DNA from: Arthrobacter sp. ISL-30
GTDB lineage: Bacteria; Actinomycetota; Actinomycetes; Actinomycetales; Micrococcaceae
Direction: 5' to 3'
DNA: 64,000 nt
Assembly (NCBI RefSeq): GCF_018613855.1
Contig: NZ_JAGGPK010000044.1
Location: forward strand, 23,008 to 87,007
Below, in pieces: positions 1-7,107 of this stretch; positions within the stretch are counted from its first letter, which is position 1, and each line of letters starts with the position of its first letter. Under the pieces are notes generated by a model. It was given only the letters and a program-made list of their open reading frames with translations, ran no database searches and had not been told where the DNA came from. The translations under genes and the position numbers were made by a program.

Positions 1-461
1 TTGCCTTCAAGATCGCCGGCAGCGAGGAATTCAAGGAGCGCCAGGAGCGCGTCCTGGAAGGCGCCAAGATCATCGCAGACCGCCTGAACCAGTCCGACGT
101 CGCCGAAGCCGGCGTCTCGGTGCTGACCGGCGGCACCGATGTCCACCTGGTCCTGGTGGACCTGCGCAACTCGCAGCTCGACGGCCAGCAAGCAGAAGAC
201 CTCCTGCACTCGGTGGGCATCACCGTGAACCGCAATGCCGTGCCGTTCGACCCCCGCCCGCCGATGGTCACCTCGGGCCTGCGTATCGGTACCCCTGCGT
301 TGGCCACCCGCGGCTTTGGCGCTGCCGAATTCACCGAGGTTGCCGACATCATCGCCACTGCCCTAAAGGCCGGCTCGGCCACGAACGTTGAGGCCCTGCA
401 GGCCCGCGTGGACAAGCTCGCTGCTGACTTCCCGCTCTACCCGCAGCACGAGCAGTGGTGA
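1..461 (+). CDS. glyA: Serine hydroxymethyltransferase, C-terminal part (cut by window start)
   Basis: This is the last ~152 codons of a gene whose 5' end lies before the window; the frame is set by codon 3-5. The product interconverts serine and glycine and passes the one-carbon unit to tetrahydrofolate. The visible part matches the small C-terminal domain of the family: a stretch reading TGGTDVHLVLVDLR, then a conserved NRNAVPFDPRPP region and SGLRIGTPALATRGF, which in this family contributes substrate-binding arginine. The stop is followed after 3 nt by folD, which uses the methylene-tetrahydrofolate made here, so the two are almost certainly co-transcribed. Confidence 0.96.
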   Translation, partial: AFKIAGSEEFKERQERVLEGAKIIADRLNQSDVAEAGVSVLTGGTDVHLVLVDLRNSQLDGQQAEDLLHSVGITVNRNAVPFDPRPPMVTSGLRIGTPALATRGFGAAEFTEVADIIATALKAGSATNVEALQARVDKLAADFPLYPQHEQW

Positions 462-464
462 CCG

Positions 465-1382
465 ATGGCTGAAACCACAAAAACGGCGCAGGTCCTTGAC
501 GGCAAGGCCACGGCCGCTGCCATCAAGTCCGAACTGACCGAACGCGTCGCCGCCCTCAAAGCCAGGGGTGTCACGCCGGGGCTGGGAACCGTCCTCGTGG
601 GATCGGACCCGGGTAGCACCTGGTATGTGGCCGGCAAGCACAGGGACTGCGCCGAGGTGGGCATCCAGTCGATCCGGCGCGACCTGCCGGAGGAAACCAC
701 GCAGGAAGAGCTCCTCGCCGTCGTCCGCGAACTGAACGAGAACCCGGAATGCACCGGTTACATCGTCCAGTTGCCGCTTCCCAAGCACATTGACCAGGAC
801 GTCATCCTGGAGGCCATGGATCCCGACAAGGACGCCGACGGCCTGCATCCGATGAACTTGGGCCGCCTTGTGGCCAACGTCAGCGGGCCCATGAAGTCCC
901 CGCTGCCGTGCACTCCCAAGGGCTGCATAGAGCTGCTGACCCGTCACGGCATCGACCTCAAGGGCAAGCGCGTCCTGGTGGTTGGCCGCGGCGTAACCAT
1001 CGGCCGGCCCGTCGGCCTGCTGCTCACCCGCAAGGAGGTCAACGCCACGGTTGTCCTCGCGCACACGGGCACGGTGGACCTTCCGGCGGAACTCCGCCAG
1101 GCCGACGTCGTTATTGCCGCCGCCGGGCAGCCTCACATGATCAAGGCGGAGGACCTGAAGCCGGGCGCTATTGTGCTCGACGTCGGCGTCAGCCGGGTCG
1201 ACGACGGCAACGGTAAGGCCGTAGTCACCGGAGACGTCGACCCGGCCGCGGCCGACGTCGCCGCATGGCTGTCGCCGAACCCGGGTGGAGTCGGCCCGAT
1301 GACGCGTGCCATGCTGCTGGCCAACGTCGTAGAGACCGCGGAACGGCACTTGGCAGAAAAGGGCACGTCAGGCATCGCCTAG
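465..1382 (+). CDS. folD: Bifunctional methylenetetrahydrofolate dehydrogenase / methenyltetrahydrofolate cyclohydrolase
   Basis: The 305-residue protein has usual FolD length. It oxidises 5,10-methylene-THF with NADP and hydrolyses the product to 10-formyl-THF in the cytosol. Visible signatures are the N-terminal catalytic segment with VGSDPGSTWYVAGKHRDC, the LPLPKHID region, the KSPLPCTPKGCIELL segment, the nucleotide-binding VVGRGVTIGRPVGLLL, and the C-terminal PGGVGPMTRAMLL. The dinucleotide loop reads GRGVTIGRP where many homologues have GRSxxVGxP. The ATG lies 3 nt after the glyA stop with only a weak ribosome site, which points to translational coupling. A 66-bp palindrome starts 5 nt after its stop. 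Confidence 0.97.
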   Translation: MAETTKTAQVLDGKATAAAIKSELTERVAALKARGVTPGLGTVLVGSDPGSTWYVAGKHRDCAEVGIQSIRRDLPEETTQEELLAVVRELNENPECTGYIVQLPLPKHIDQDVILEAMDPDKDADGLHPMNLGRLVANVSGPMKSPLPCTPKGCIELLTRHGIDLKGKRVLVVGRGVTIGRPVGLLLTRKEVNATVVLAHTGTVDLPAELRQADVVIAAAGQPHMIKAEDLKPGAIVLDVGVSRVDDGNGKAVVTGDVDPAAADVAAWLSPNPGGVGPMTRAMLLANVVETAERHLAEKGTSGIA

Positions 1383-1387
1383 CCAAC

Positions 1388-1453
1388 CCCAACTGACTCG
1401 CATTAGTTGTCGCTATGAGCCCTCATAACGACAACAACTGCGAGTCAGTTGGG
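1388..1453. repeat. Palindromic intergenic repeat, family A, copy 1
   Basis: Two arms of about 31 nt, starting CCAACTGACTCGC, fold back on each other with three mismatches and a loop of about two bases. The same arm sequence recurs at 17974-18035 and 45763-45828. It sits between the convergent ends of folD and the CHRD gene and has no T-tract on either side, so a plain Rho-independent terminator is not a good description. It resembles a REP-like or small non-autonomous element. Confidence 0.85.
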
Positions 1454-1464
1454 AGGTCCTCCAG

Positions 1465-1929
1465 TTACTTCAGCTGGCCCCGGACCTCGCCTCCCAGGAA
1501 GGTGGGTGTGTGCACGTTGACGTAGTAGTTCCTGGGGTTGCTGGAGATGGCGTCAAGATCAGCCTGTGAGAGATCTCCCTCGCCCGCCTTGATGCAATCT
1601 TCGACGGTCCAGCTGGTACCGGCGCGGGTATCTAGGGTCACCTCAATGCGGCCGGCCTCGCGCCTCAGGCCTATATGGATATGTGCGCCAGTGGCCGAGC
1701 CGGAAAGGTTGCTCACGGAGAGCGTGTAGCAGAGCTCATCATCGTCGATGGTGTAGCTGAAGAATCCATGGGCCCCGGTATTCGAGCCAGTAACCTCCTG
1801 CCCGACGTTCAGGGGAATGGCTGGAACCCCGCCCGGAGCGGCTGCGGCGGATCCGGCGCTGGTTGCCAGAAGGGCTGCTGCCCCTAGTGTTGCGAAACTG
1901 CGGATTCTGGCGCGGCTCGTGATGTTCAT
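1465..1929 (-). CDS. Secreted CHRD-domain protein
   Basis: Read from the ATG at 1929 this is 154 residues. That start is preferred over one 12 codons upstream because GGAAGGA lies about 6 nt before it and the N-terminus then has a typical signal peptide (basic MNITSRARIR, hydrophobic ATLGAAALLATSAGSAAAA). The mature part resembles the CHRD domain first described in chordin: a ..LNVGQEVTGSNTGAHGFF opening, a CYTLSVSNLSG strand, AHIHIG, and an ending YVNVHTPTFLGGEVRGQL. Bacterial CHRD proteins are exported and mostly of unknown function. It is convergent with folD and divergent from the ABC exporter. No partner is visible. Confidence 0.8.
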   Translation of the reverse strand: MNITSRARIRSFATLGAAALLATSAGSAAAAPGGVPAIPLNVGQEVTGSNTGAHGFFSYTIDDDELCYTLSVSNLSGSATGAHIHIGLRREAGRIEVTLDTRAGTSWTVEDCIKAGEGDLSQADLDAISSNPRNYYVNVHTPTFLGGEVRGQLK

Positions 1930-2059
1930 GATTGGTCCTTCCATGGGAAAACCCGGATCTGACACACCCAGCTGATTTCAACCTACGCCGCAGGCTTATA
2001 CGGCACAACCGCTCGCCAGCGCCGCTTTGCCCGCCTCATTCATGAGGCTGCAGGTACCG

Positions 2060-2075
2060 AATGAAATGTTTCATT
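2060..2075. promoter_or_regulatory. Candidate operator (7-2-7 palindrome)
   Basis: AATGAAA-TG-TTTCATT is a perfect inverted repeat in the divergent gap between the CHRD gene and the ABC exporter. It ends 40 nt upstream of the TAGTCT box of the exporter. Size and symmetry fit a dimeric repressor site such as TetR or MarR families use, but no regulator gene is adjacent, so the regulator is unknown. Confidence 0.45.
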
Positions 2076-2115
2076 TAATAGCCTGCGCCCTCTGTCGCAG
2101 CCGGCTTTGCTGCAC

Positions 2116-2121
2116 TAGTCT
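2116..2121 (+). promoter_or_regulatory. -10 box (TAGTCT) of a probable leaderless transcript
   Basis: TAGTCT is separated from the GTG at 2128 by 6 nt, the layout that would put the transcript start on the first base of the start codon. No usable ribosome site precedes that GTG. Confidence 0.55.
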
Positions 2122-2127
2122 TCTGGA

Positions 2128-3105
2128 GTGCACGATGAAGCAACCCGGTCCGCCCACGCCACAGCCAGCATCCCGATGAAGCCCGACGTCGTCATCGCTG
2201 CCCACAAACTGACCAAGAAATACGGCGACCTGGCCGCCGTCGACGGTATCTCCTTTGAAGTAAGTGCGGGGGAGTCCTTCGGCCTGCTTGGCCCCAACGG
2301 GGCTGGAAAGTCCACCACGATGAAGATGATCGGCGGTGTGTCCCAGCGGACGTCGGGGCAGCTGAGCATCATGGGGCTCGACCCCGAGAGCCATGGTCCG
2401 GAAGTTCGGGCCCACCTTGGCGTGGTGCCTCAGCAGGACAACCTGGACGAAGAACTGAAGGTCCGCGAAAACCTGCTCGTGTACGGCCGCTACTTCGGAC
2501 TGCCGCTGAGCTACCTCAGGCCCAAGGCCGACGAGCTCCTCGAATTCGCGCAACTGACAGAGAAGGCGAAGTCAAGGGTGGACGATCTGTCCGGCGGCAT
2601 GAAGCGCCGGTTGACCATTGCCCGCTCGCTCATCAATGAACCACGCATCCTGCTGCTGGACGAGCCGACCACGGGCCTGGATCCGCAGGCGCGGCACATT
2701 CTCTGGGACCGCCTGTTCCGCCTCAAGGAGCAGGGAGTAACCCTCATCCTCACCACGCACTACATGGACGAGGCGGAACAGCTCTGCGACCGCCTCATCG
2801 TGGTGGACAAGGGCCGGATCATGGCCGAGGGGTCGCCGTCGAGCCTGATCCGGGAGCACTCCACGCGAGAGGTGCTGGAATTGCGGTTCGGTTCCGAGCG
2901 CAACACCAGGATCGGCGCGGAACTCCAGGGCATCGGCGAACGCCTGGAAACCCTTCCGGACAGGGTGCTCATTTATGCCGACGACGGCGAGGCGGCCCTG
3001 GAGCAGGTTACCGCCCGGGGCCTGCACCCCCTGACATCGCTCGTGCGCCGATCGTCACTGGAGGATGTCTTCCTGCGGCTGACCGGACGGAGCCTCGTTG
3101 ACTGA
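2128..3105 (+). CDS. ABC exporter ATP-binding protein (NodI/DrrA type)
   Basis: The 325-residue ATPase powers an ABC-2 type exporter. It carries a Walker A motif GPNGAGKST near residues 55-63, the signature LSGGMKRR, Walker B ILLLDEPTTGLD, and the switch histidine in TTHYMDEAEQLCDR. A C-terminal extension of about 90 residues is typical of the NodI/daunorubicin-resistance branch. The GTG at 2128 is chosen because a -10 box sits 6 nt upstream; the ATG at 2176 (16 codons in) is the alternative and also lacks a clear ribosome site. Two permease genes follow with overlap or short gaps, giving a complete one-ATPase, two-permease exporter. The substrate cannot be read from sequence; NodIJ relatives move lipo-oligosaccharides or lipophilic drugs. 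Confidence 0.9.
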   Translation: MHDEATRSAHATASIPMKPDVVIAAHKLTKKYGDLAAVDGISFEVSAGESFGLLGPNGAGKSTTMKMIGGVSQRTSGQLSIMGLDPESHGPEVRAHLGVVPQQDNLDEELKVRENLLVYGRYFGLPLSYLRPKADELLEFAQLTEKAKSRVDDLSGGMKRRLTIARSLINEPRILLLDEPTTGLDPQARHILWDRLFRLKEQGVTLILTTHYMDEAEQLCDRLIVVDKGRIMAEGSPSSLIREHSTREVLELRFGSERNTRIGAELQGIGERLETLPDRVLIYADDGEAALEQVTARGLHPLTSLVRRSSLEDVFLRLTGRSLVD

Positions 3106-3967
3106 GCTGCATAGTGAACGGGATGCACCACTGACTGGGACGACGGCAGGGCGGGCACACGCTCCTGGGACCTCAGCTGCAAAGGCACGCCGTTGGGGGT
3201 CTTTCTACTACGCGGAGCACGTCTTGAGGGTATTCCGCGGCTACGCCATGTCCATCTTGTTGTACAGCGTGGGCATGCCGGTGGCCTACCTCTTTGCGAT
3301 GGGAGTGGGACTGGCAACGCTCGTGGACGCCAATCAGGCGGCTGCTTTTGGCGGAGTCAGCTACCTGGCCTTCATTGCGCCTGCCCTGTTGGTTTCCGCG
3401 GCTGTCATGACATCATCCGGGGAGTTCTCCTACCCTGTCATGGCAGGCTTCAAATGGCGCCGCACGTACTACGGGCCACACGCCTCCCCCCTTGTTCCCC
3501 AGCAAATCGCTGTGGGACACATCATGGCCGTTACGCTGCGGTTGCTGTTCCAGTCGGCAGCCTATTTGGGCATTATGGCCCTGTTCGGGGCCTCGCCCAG
3601 CCCTTGGGGTTGGGTTTCCATCCCGGTGGCAACCCTCTCGGGCCTCGCCTTCGGACTGCCGCTCATGGCCTACTCCGCGAGCCTCAAGCAGGACAAGGGG
3701 CAGTTCGCCCTGGTCCAGCGTTTCATCGTCACCCCGTTGTTCCTGTTCTCCGGCACCTTCTTTCCGCTGGACACGCTTCCCCTCGCTGTCCGCTGGATCG
3801 GCTGGATTTCCCCGGTGTGGCACGGGACGGAACTCGGCCGGGTCTTTAGCTATGGCTATGACGAGGATCCGCTGCTGACCATCGGGCATGTGGTGTTCCT
3901 GCTGGCCTGCGCAGGCGTTGGCTGGACCCTGACCCAGCGCTGCTTCGTGCGAAGGATGGGGACATGA
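3098..3967 (+). CDS. ABC-2 type exporter permease, first subunit
   Basis: The 289-residue membrane protein has about six hydrophobic segments and the ABC-2 hallmark LFLFSGTFFPLDTLP before the last helices. It overlaps the ATPase gene by 8 nt. The TTG at 3098 is chosen because GGAG lies about 6 nt upstream within the end of the ATPase gene. It pairs with the ATPase at 2128 and the paralogous permease at 4015, which shares the same fold and the matching LFSATFYPLSVYP segment. The protein most likely forms half of the transport channel in the cytoplasmic membrane. Confidence 0.88.
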   Translation: MTELHSERDAPLTGTTAGRAHAPGTSAAKARRWGSFYYAEHVLRVFRGYAMSILLYSVGMPVAYLFAMGVGLATLVDANQAAAFGGVSYLAFIAPALLVSAAVMTSSGEFSYPVMAGFKWRRTYYGPHASPLVPQQIAVGHIMAVTLRLLFQSAAYLGIMALFGASPSPWGWVSIPVATLSGLAFGLPLMAYSASLKQDKGQFALVQRFIVTPLFLFSGTFFPLDTLPLAVRWIGWISPVWHGTELGRVFSYGYDEDPLLTIGHVVFLLACAGVGWTLTQRCFVRRMGT

Positions 3968-4014
3968 GCAGGACCGGCCAATGAGCAGGATCGGCCAATG
4001 AGGGGGATCGGAGC
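3964..4014 (+). repeat. Three tandem 17-bp repeats between the permease genes
   Basis: The unit ATGAGCAGGACCGGCCA is present twice with one change and a third time in degraded form, immediately before the ATG at 4015. Each unit begins with ATGAG, so the array repeats a start-codon-like sequence. It probably arose by slippage and moved the second permease start downstream. Confidence 0.75.
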
Positions 4015-4848
4015 ATGAGCGTCATGGCAGAGGGCCACGAGGCTACCGAAGCGGCACGCGCCCGGAAGTTCGGTTCGTTGTACTCCCGGAACGCCTCAGC
4101 AGTGGTATCCCGAGGCCTGATGGCGACCAGGAGCAGCAACTGGCTGGTGATGGCTTCGGGATTCCTTGAGCCGGTGCTGTTCCTGGTGTCCATGGGGGTT
4201 GGCCTGGGTTCGATTGTGGGCCCGGTCCAAGGACCATCGGGGCAGGAGATCAGTTACGCCGCGTACATCGCACCGGCGCTCCTGGCAGTATCCGCCATGA
4301 ACGGCGCCATCTATGACTCCACATGGAACGTCTTCTTCAAAATGAACTTCGCCAAGCTCTACCAGGGGATGCTCTACACCTCCCTGGGGCCCCTTGATGT
4401 TGCCATGGGGGAGATCTTCCTGGCCCTCCTCCGCGGACTTCTCTACGCCACGGGCTTCACGGCGGTCATGGGAATGATGGGCCTGCTCACCACGCCCTGG
4501 GCGCTACTCATGATGCCGGCGTCAGTCCTGATCGCCTTTGGCTTCGCAAGCTTTGGCATGGGCGTCACGAGCTTCATGAAGACGTTCCAGCAGATGGACT
4601 GGGTGAATTTCTTCCTGCTCCCTATGTTCCTGTTCAGCGCCACCTTCTACCCCCTGAGCGTGTACCCGGAGCCCATCCAGTGGCTGGTCCAGGCAATGCC
4701 GCTCTGGCACGGAGTGGAACTGCTGCGGCAAATCAGCGTAGGCAGCTTTGGCCCGGCCACCGTCGTGCACATCGGCTACTACCTGGTGATGATCCTGGTC
4801 GGCATCCTGCTGACCACGGGAAGGCTCAGGGCCCTCTTCCTCAAATAG
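4015..4848 (+). CDS. ABC-2 type exporter permease, second subunit
   Basis: The 277-residue protein is a paralogue of the preceding permease, with about six membrane segments and the conserved LFSATFYPLSVYPEPIQWL region followed by LWHGVELLRQ. The ATG at 4015 has GGAG just upstream; the ATG three codons later is an alternative. It completes the exporter that begins at 2128. The IS110 element lies 3' of this gene, and a short GC hairpin beyond the insertion (6475-6493) may be the original terminator of the operon. Confidence 0.87.
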   Translation: MSVMAEGHEATEAARARKFGSLYSRNASAVVSRGLMATRSSNWLVMASGFLEPVLFLVSMGVGLGSIVGPVQGPSGQEISYAAYIAPALLAVSAMNGAIYDSTWNVFFKMNFAKLYQGMLYTSLGPLDVAMGEIFLALLRGLLYATGFTAVMGMMGLLTTPWALLMMPASVLIAFGFASFGMGVTSFMKTFQQMDWVNFFLLPMFLFSATFYPLSVYPEPIQWLVQAMPLWHGVELLRQISVGSFGPATVVHIGYYLVMILVGILLTTGRLRALFLK

Positions 4849-4894
4849 GCCCGCTTCCTCATGTAGCGCACGCACTGTCACCCCGTTACCTTTC

Positions 4895-5141
4895 TTATGG
4901 CCCCTAAACGAGCAAGAATCGGGGTTGCTGGCCTGTCGGCCCCGGCATGATCTTTTCCCCCAGTCGATCATGATCCGGGGGGTGTTGTCACCGAGGTCCG
5001 ATAGGCGCCAGGGGATCGCTAATGGGGACCAGACCAGCCGCAGACTTGCCGCGGGAGGCCGGCCGTAACGTGGATGCCGAACTCTGGAGCCGCAGGACAC
5101 GCCAGCGCTGTTGGATCAGACCGGACTTCTGGAGGTTATGC
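4895..5141 (+). ncRNA. Candidate IS110 bridge RNA region (left-end leader)
   Basis: In the IS110 group a structured RNA from the 5' non-coding end pairs with both target and donor DNA and guides recombination. This leader has the right place and size. A strong hairpin lies at 4940-4980: CCCCGG+CATGATC pairs with GATCATG+CCGGGG, with a 2-nt bulge. A second stem, GGTCC (4995-4999) with GGACC (5026-5030), closes a 26-nt loop that could be a binding loop. TGTCACC at 4986-4992 also occurs at the left junction (4876-4882), and GGGGAC at 5024-5029 resembles AGGGAC near the right end. These matches are short and may be chance. Exact RNA ends are not determined. Confidence 0.45.
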
Positions 5142-6341
5142 GTGATCAGGGACCACGAATCCGTCGATGTCTTCATCGGCGTCGACGTCGGCAAGACCAA
5201 CCACCACGCGGTGGGCCTGGACCGGAACGGCAGGAAACTGCTCGACAAGGCCCTGCCCCAGGACGAGGCGAAACTGCGGGCGATCATCGACAGTCTCACA
5301 AAGCACGGAACCCTGCTGCTGGTCGTGGACCAGCCCGCCACCATCGGCGCGCTGCCGGTCGCCGTCGCTCAGAGCGCAGGCATCCTGGTCGGCTACCTGC
5401 CGGGCCTGGCCATGCGCCGCATCGCGGACCTGCACCCGGGCGAGGCGAAGACGGACGCCCGAGACGCTTACATAATCGCTGAAGCAGCCCGGACCATGCC
5501 GCATACCCTGCGTTCCATCGCCGTGGCCGATGAGCAGGCCGCGGAACTGTCGATGCTCTGCGGTTTTGATGACGACCTCTCCAAGCAGGCCACGGCAGCC
5601 TCGAACCGGATCCGCGGACTCCTCACCCAGATCCACCCCGCCCTGGAACGGGCCATCGGCCCGCACCTGGACCACCCCGTGATGGCCGAGCTGCTGCGGA
5701 AATACCCGGCCCCGGAGGCCCTGCGCAGAGCCGGCCAGAACAGGGTCAGCGCGTTCATGATCAAGTCGGCGCCGCGGGCAGGCAAGCGCTGGGCCGAAGA
5801 GATCTTCGCGGCCCTGGACCAGCAGAGCGTGGTGGTTGCCGGCACCGGCGCCGCCGGCATCGTCCTGCCCCAACTCGCCGCGCAGCTGGCCCAGCTGCGC
5901 GCTTCCCGTGCCGAGGTCTTCACGCAGGTGGAGAAACTCGTGGAGGCCCACCCTCTTCATCAGCTCCTGACGTCCCTACCGGCGGTCGGCGTCAGGACGG
6001 CAGCCCGGATCATCACCGAGGTGGTCGGTAAGGACTTCAAGACCGCCGGGCACCTGGGCTCCTACTCCGGGCTCGCGCCCGTGACGTGGCGCTCCGGCAC
6101 CTCCATCCGCGGCGACCACTCCTCGAGGAAGGGCAACAAGATCCTCAAACGGGCGTTCTTCCTCTCCGCGTTCGCGGCACTGAAAGACCCGGTCTCGCGG
6201 GAGTACTACGACCGCAAACGGGCCGAGGGCAAACGGCACAACCAGGCGCTGATCGCCCTGGCCAGACGCCGCTGTGACGTCCTGTTCGCAATGCTGCGCG
6301 ACGGAGTGCTATACGAGGCACCCCAAATCAAAGCGGCCTGA
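5142..6341 (+). CDS. IS110-family transposase (DEDD recombinase)
   Basis: Read from the GTG at 5142 the protein has 399 residues, normal for the family. GGAGG lies about 8 nt upstream, so the longer in-frame reading into the leader is not preferred. The N-terminal RuvC-like domain shows D15 in FIGVDVGKTNHH, D63 in LLVVDQPATIG where many relatives have E, and D105/D108 in GEAKTDARDAYIIAEAA. The middle is the helical linker with IRGLLTQIHPALERA. The C-terminal Tnp domain has the GLAPVTWRSGTSIRG block at about 310-324, which carries the candidate nucleophilic serine, followed by SSRKGNKILKRAFF. No frameshift or internal stop is seen, so it looks intact and possibly active. Confidence 0.93.
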   Translation: MIRDHESVDVFIGVDVGKTNHHAVGLDRNGRKLLDKALPQDEAKLRAIIDSLTKHGTLLLVVDQPATIGALPVAVAQSAGILVGYLPGLAMRRIADLHPGEAKTDARDAYIIAEAARTMPHTLRSIAVADEQAAELSMLCGFDDDLSKQATAASNRIRGLLTQIHPALERAIGPHLDHPVMAELLRKYPAPEALRRAGQNRVSAFMIKSAPRAGKRWAEEIFAALDQQSVVVAGTGAAGIVLPQLAAQLAQLRASRAEVFTQVEKLVEAHPLHQLLTSLPAVGVRTAARIITEVVGKDFKTAGHLGSYSGLAPVTWRSGTSIRGDHSSRKGNKILKRAFFLSAFAALKDPVSREYYDRKRAEGKRHNQALIALARRRCDVLFAMLRDGVLYEAPQIKAA

Positions 6342-6474
6342 CAAGACCGCACATCAGCCGTCGTCCTCCGGGACGTCGGCCACTACTCTGCGCCCAAAAA
6401 CCTCGCCAAACGGCGGCAGAGAAAAGCTGCTCCCACAGCTTGACAAAGAACATAGGGACACCCCCCTGCTGTTC

Positions 6475-6493
6475 GCCCCCGGTGGAAGGGGGC
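6475..6493 (+). terminator. GC hairpin beside the IS110 junction
   Basis: GCCCCC-GGTGGAA-GGGGGC forms a 6-bp stem 12 nt beyond the inferred right end of the IS. It may be the former 3' hairpin of the exporter operon at 2128-4848. It has no strong T-tract. Confidence 0.35.
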
Positions 6494-6515
6494 TATTCCA
6501 GTCCAGCAGGTTTGC

Positions 6516-6521
6516 GACAAT
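6516..6521 (+). promoter_or_regulatory. Possible -10 box (GACAAT) before the gene at 6528
   Basis: GACAAT ends 6 nt before the ATG at 6528, the same spacing as other leaderless starts here, but its first base departs from TANNNT. Confidence 0.3.
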
Positions 6522-6527
6522 TGGCAT

Positions 6528-7097
6528 ATGCAATCTCTCGGTGGTCCCCGCCCGTCCGCATCGTCTCCCGGCTCCAAAGGTCCCCTGAAGGGCTTCCGCA
6601 TTGGCGGGCTTGGGATGACCGTGGTGATCATCGCCTTCCTCGTGGCGGTCATCTTCGCGGCCAACCAGAACGACGTCGTGGGCTGGGTTGTCGCCGTCGT
6701 CTCCTTCGGCTGGCTGGCCCTGGCCACCTTCGTGGTGCTCAGCATCCAGAGGGCGGCAAGGCGGGCCGGGGCGAAACTGGCCGAGGCGCAGGATGCCTTC
6801 AACGCCGCAACCGGCCGGGCGCCGTCGTCGTCCAGCGCCGACCACGGCGGCACCAGGGTCGTAACCCAGCGTAATGCCGCCGACGGGGTTCGGGACCTCA
6901 AGCTGGACCATTCCTTCAAGATCGTGCAGGTCCAGGCCCGCGTTGTGGAAGAGGAACGCGCCAAGGGGGCGGCCGCCAACCAGGACACGATCGATCGCGC
7001 ACTGGAAACCATTGCCATTACAGCCACCAACGCCCGCGACATGCTCAAGTCCTCCGGCGCCGGGGACGAGCCGGTCAGCGGCACCATCATCGACTAG
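6528..7097 (+). CDS. Small membrane protein of unknown function
   Basis: The 189-residue protein has a short polar N-terminus, two hydrophobic segments (about 31-45 and 50-72) separated by AANQNDVVG, and a charged cytoplasmic tail that is partly alanine-rich and helical. The layout resembles small LapA/DUF1049-like envelope proteins but I do not recognise a family. There is no good ribosome site before the ATG. The exonuclease III gene begins 10 nt after its stop, with its own -10 box overlapping the stop codon. Confidence 0.6.
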   Translation: MQSLGGPRPSASSPGSKGPLKGFRIGGLGMTVVIIAFLVAVIFAANQNDVVGWVVAVVSFGWLALATFVVLSIQRAARRAGAKLAEAQDAFNAATGRAPSSSSADHGGTRVVTQRNAADGVRDLKLDHSFKIVQVQARVVEEERAKGAAANQDTIDRALETIAITATNARDMLKSSGAGDEPVSGTIID

Positions 7098-7100
7098 AGT
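7095..7100 (+). promoter_or_regulatory. -10 box (TAGAGT) of leaderless exonuclease III transcript
   Basis: TAGAGT overlaps the stop codon of the preceding gene and ends 7 nt before the GTG at 7108. There is no ribosome site in between. Confidence 0.6.
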
Positions 7101-7107
7101 GGACCGG

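Larger units (their letters stand above)
4879..6462 (+). mobile_element. IS110-family insertion sequence (ends inferred)
   Basis: The element holds one transposase gene (5142-6341) preceded by ~260 nt of structured non-coding DNA and followed by ~120 nt ending ACATAGGGACACC. IS110 elements lack terminal inverted repeats and make no clear target duplication, so ends are hard to read. The bounds given are the two copies of CACCCC, at 4879-4884 and 6459-6464, which could be the duplicated core. Removing ~1580 bp would rejoin the 3' flank of the exporter operon to the hairpin at 6475-6493. The long 5' leader places it in the IS110 group rather than IS1111. Confidence 0.7.

Noticed and set aside
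5022..5141. N-terminal extension of the IS110 transposase into the leader
   Set aside because: The extra 40 residues are not family-like, GGAGG precedes the GTG at 5142, and the leader is better explained as RNA.
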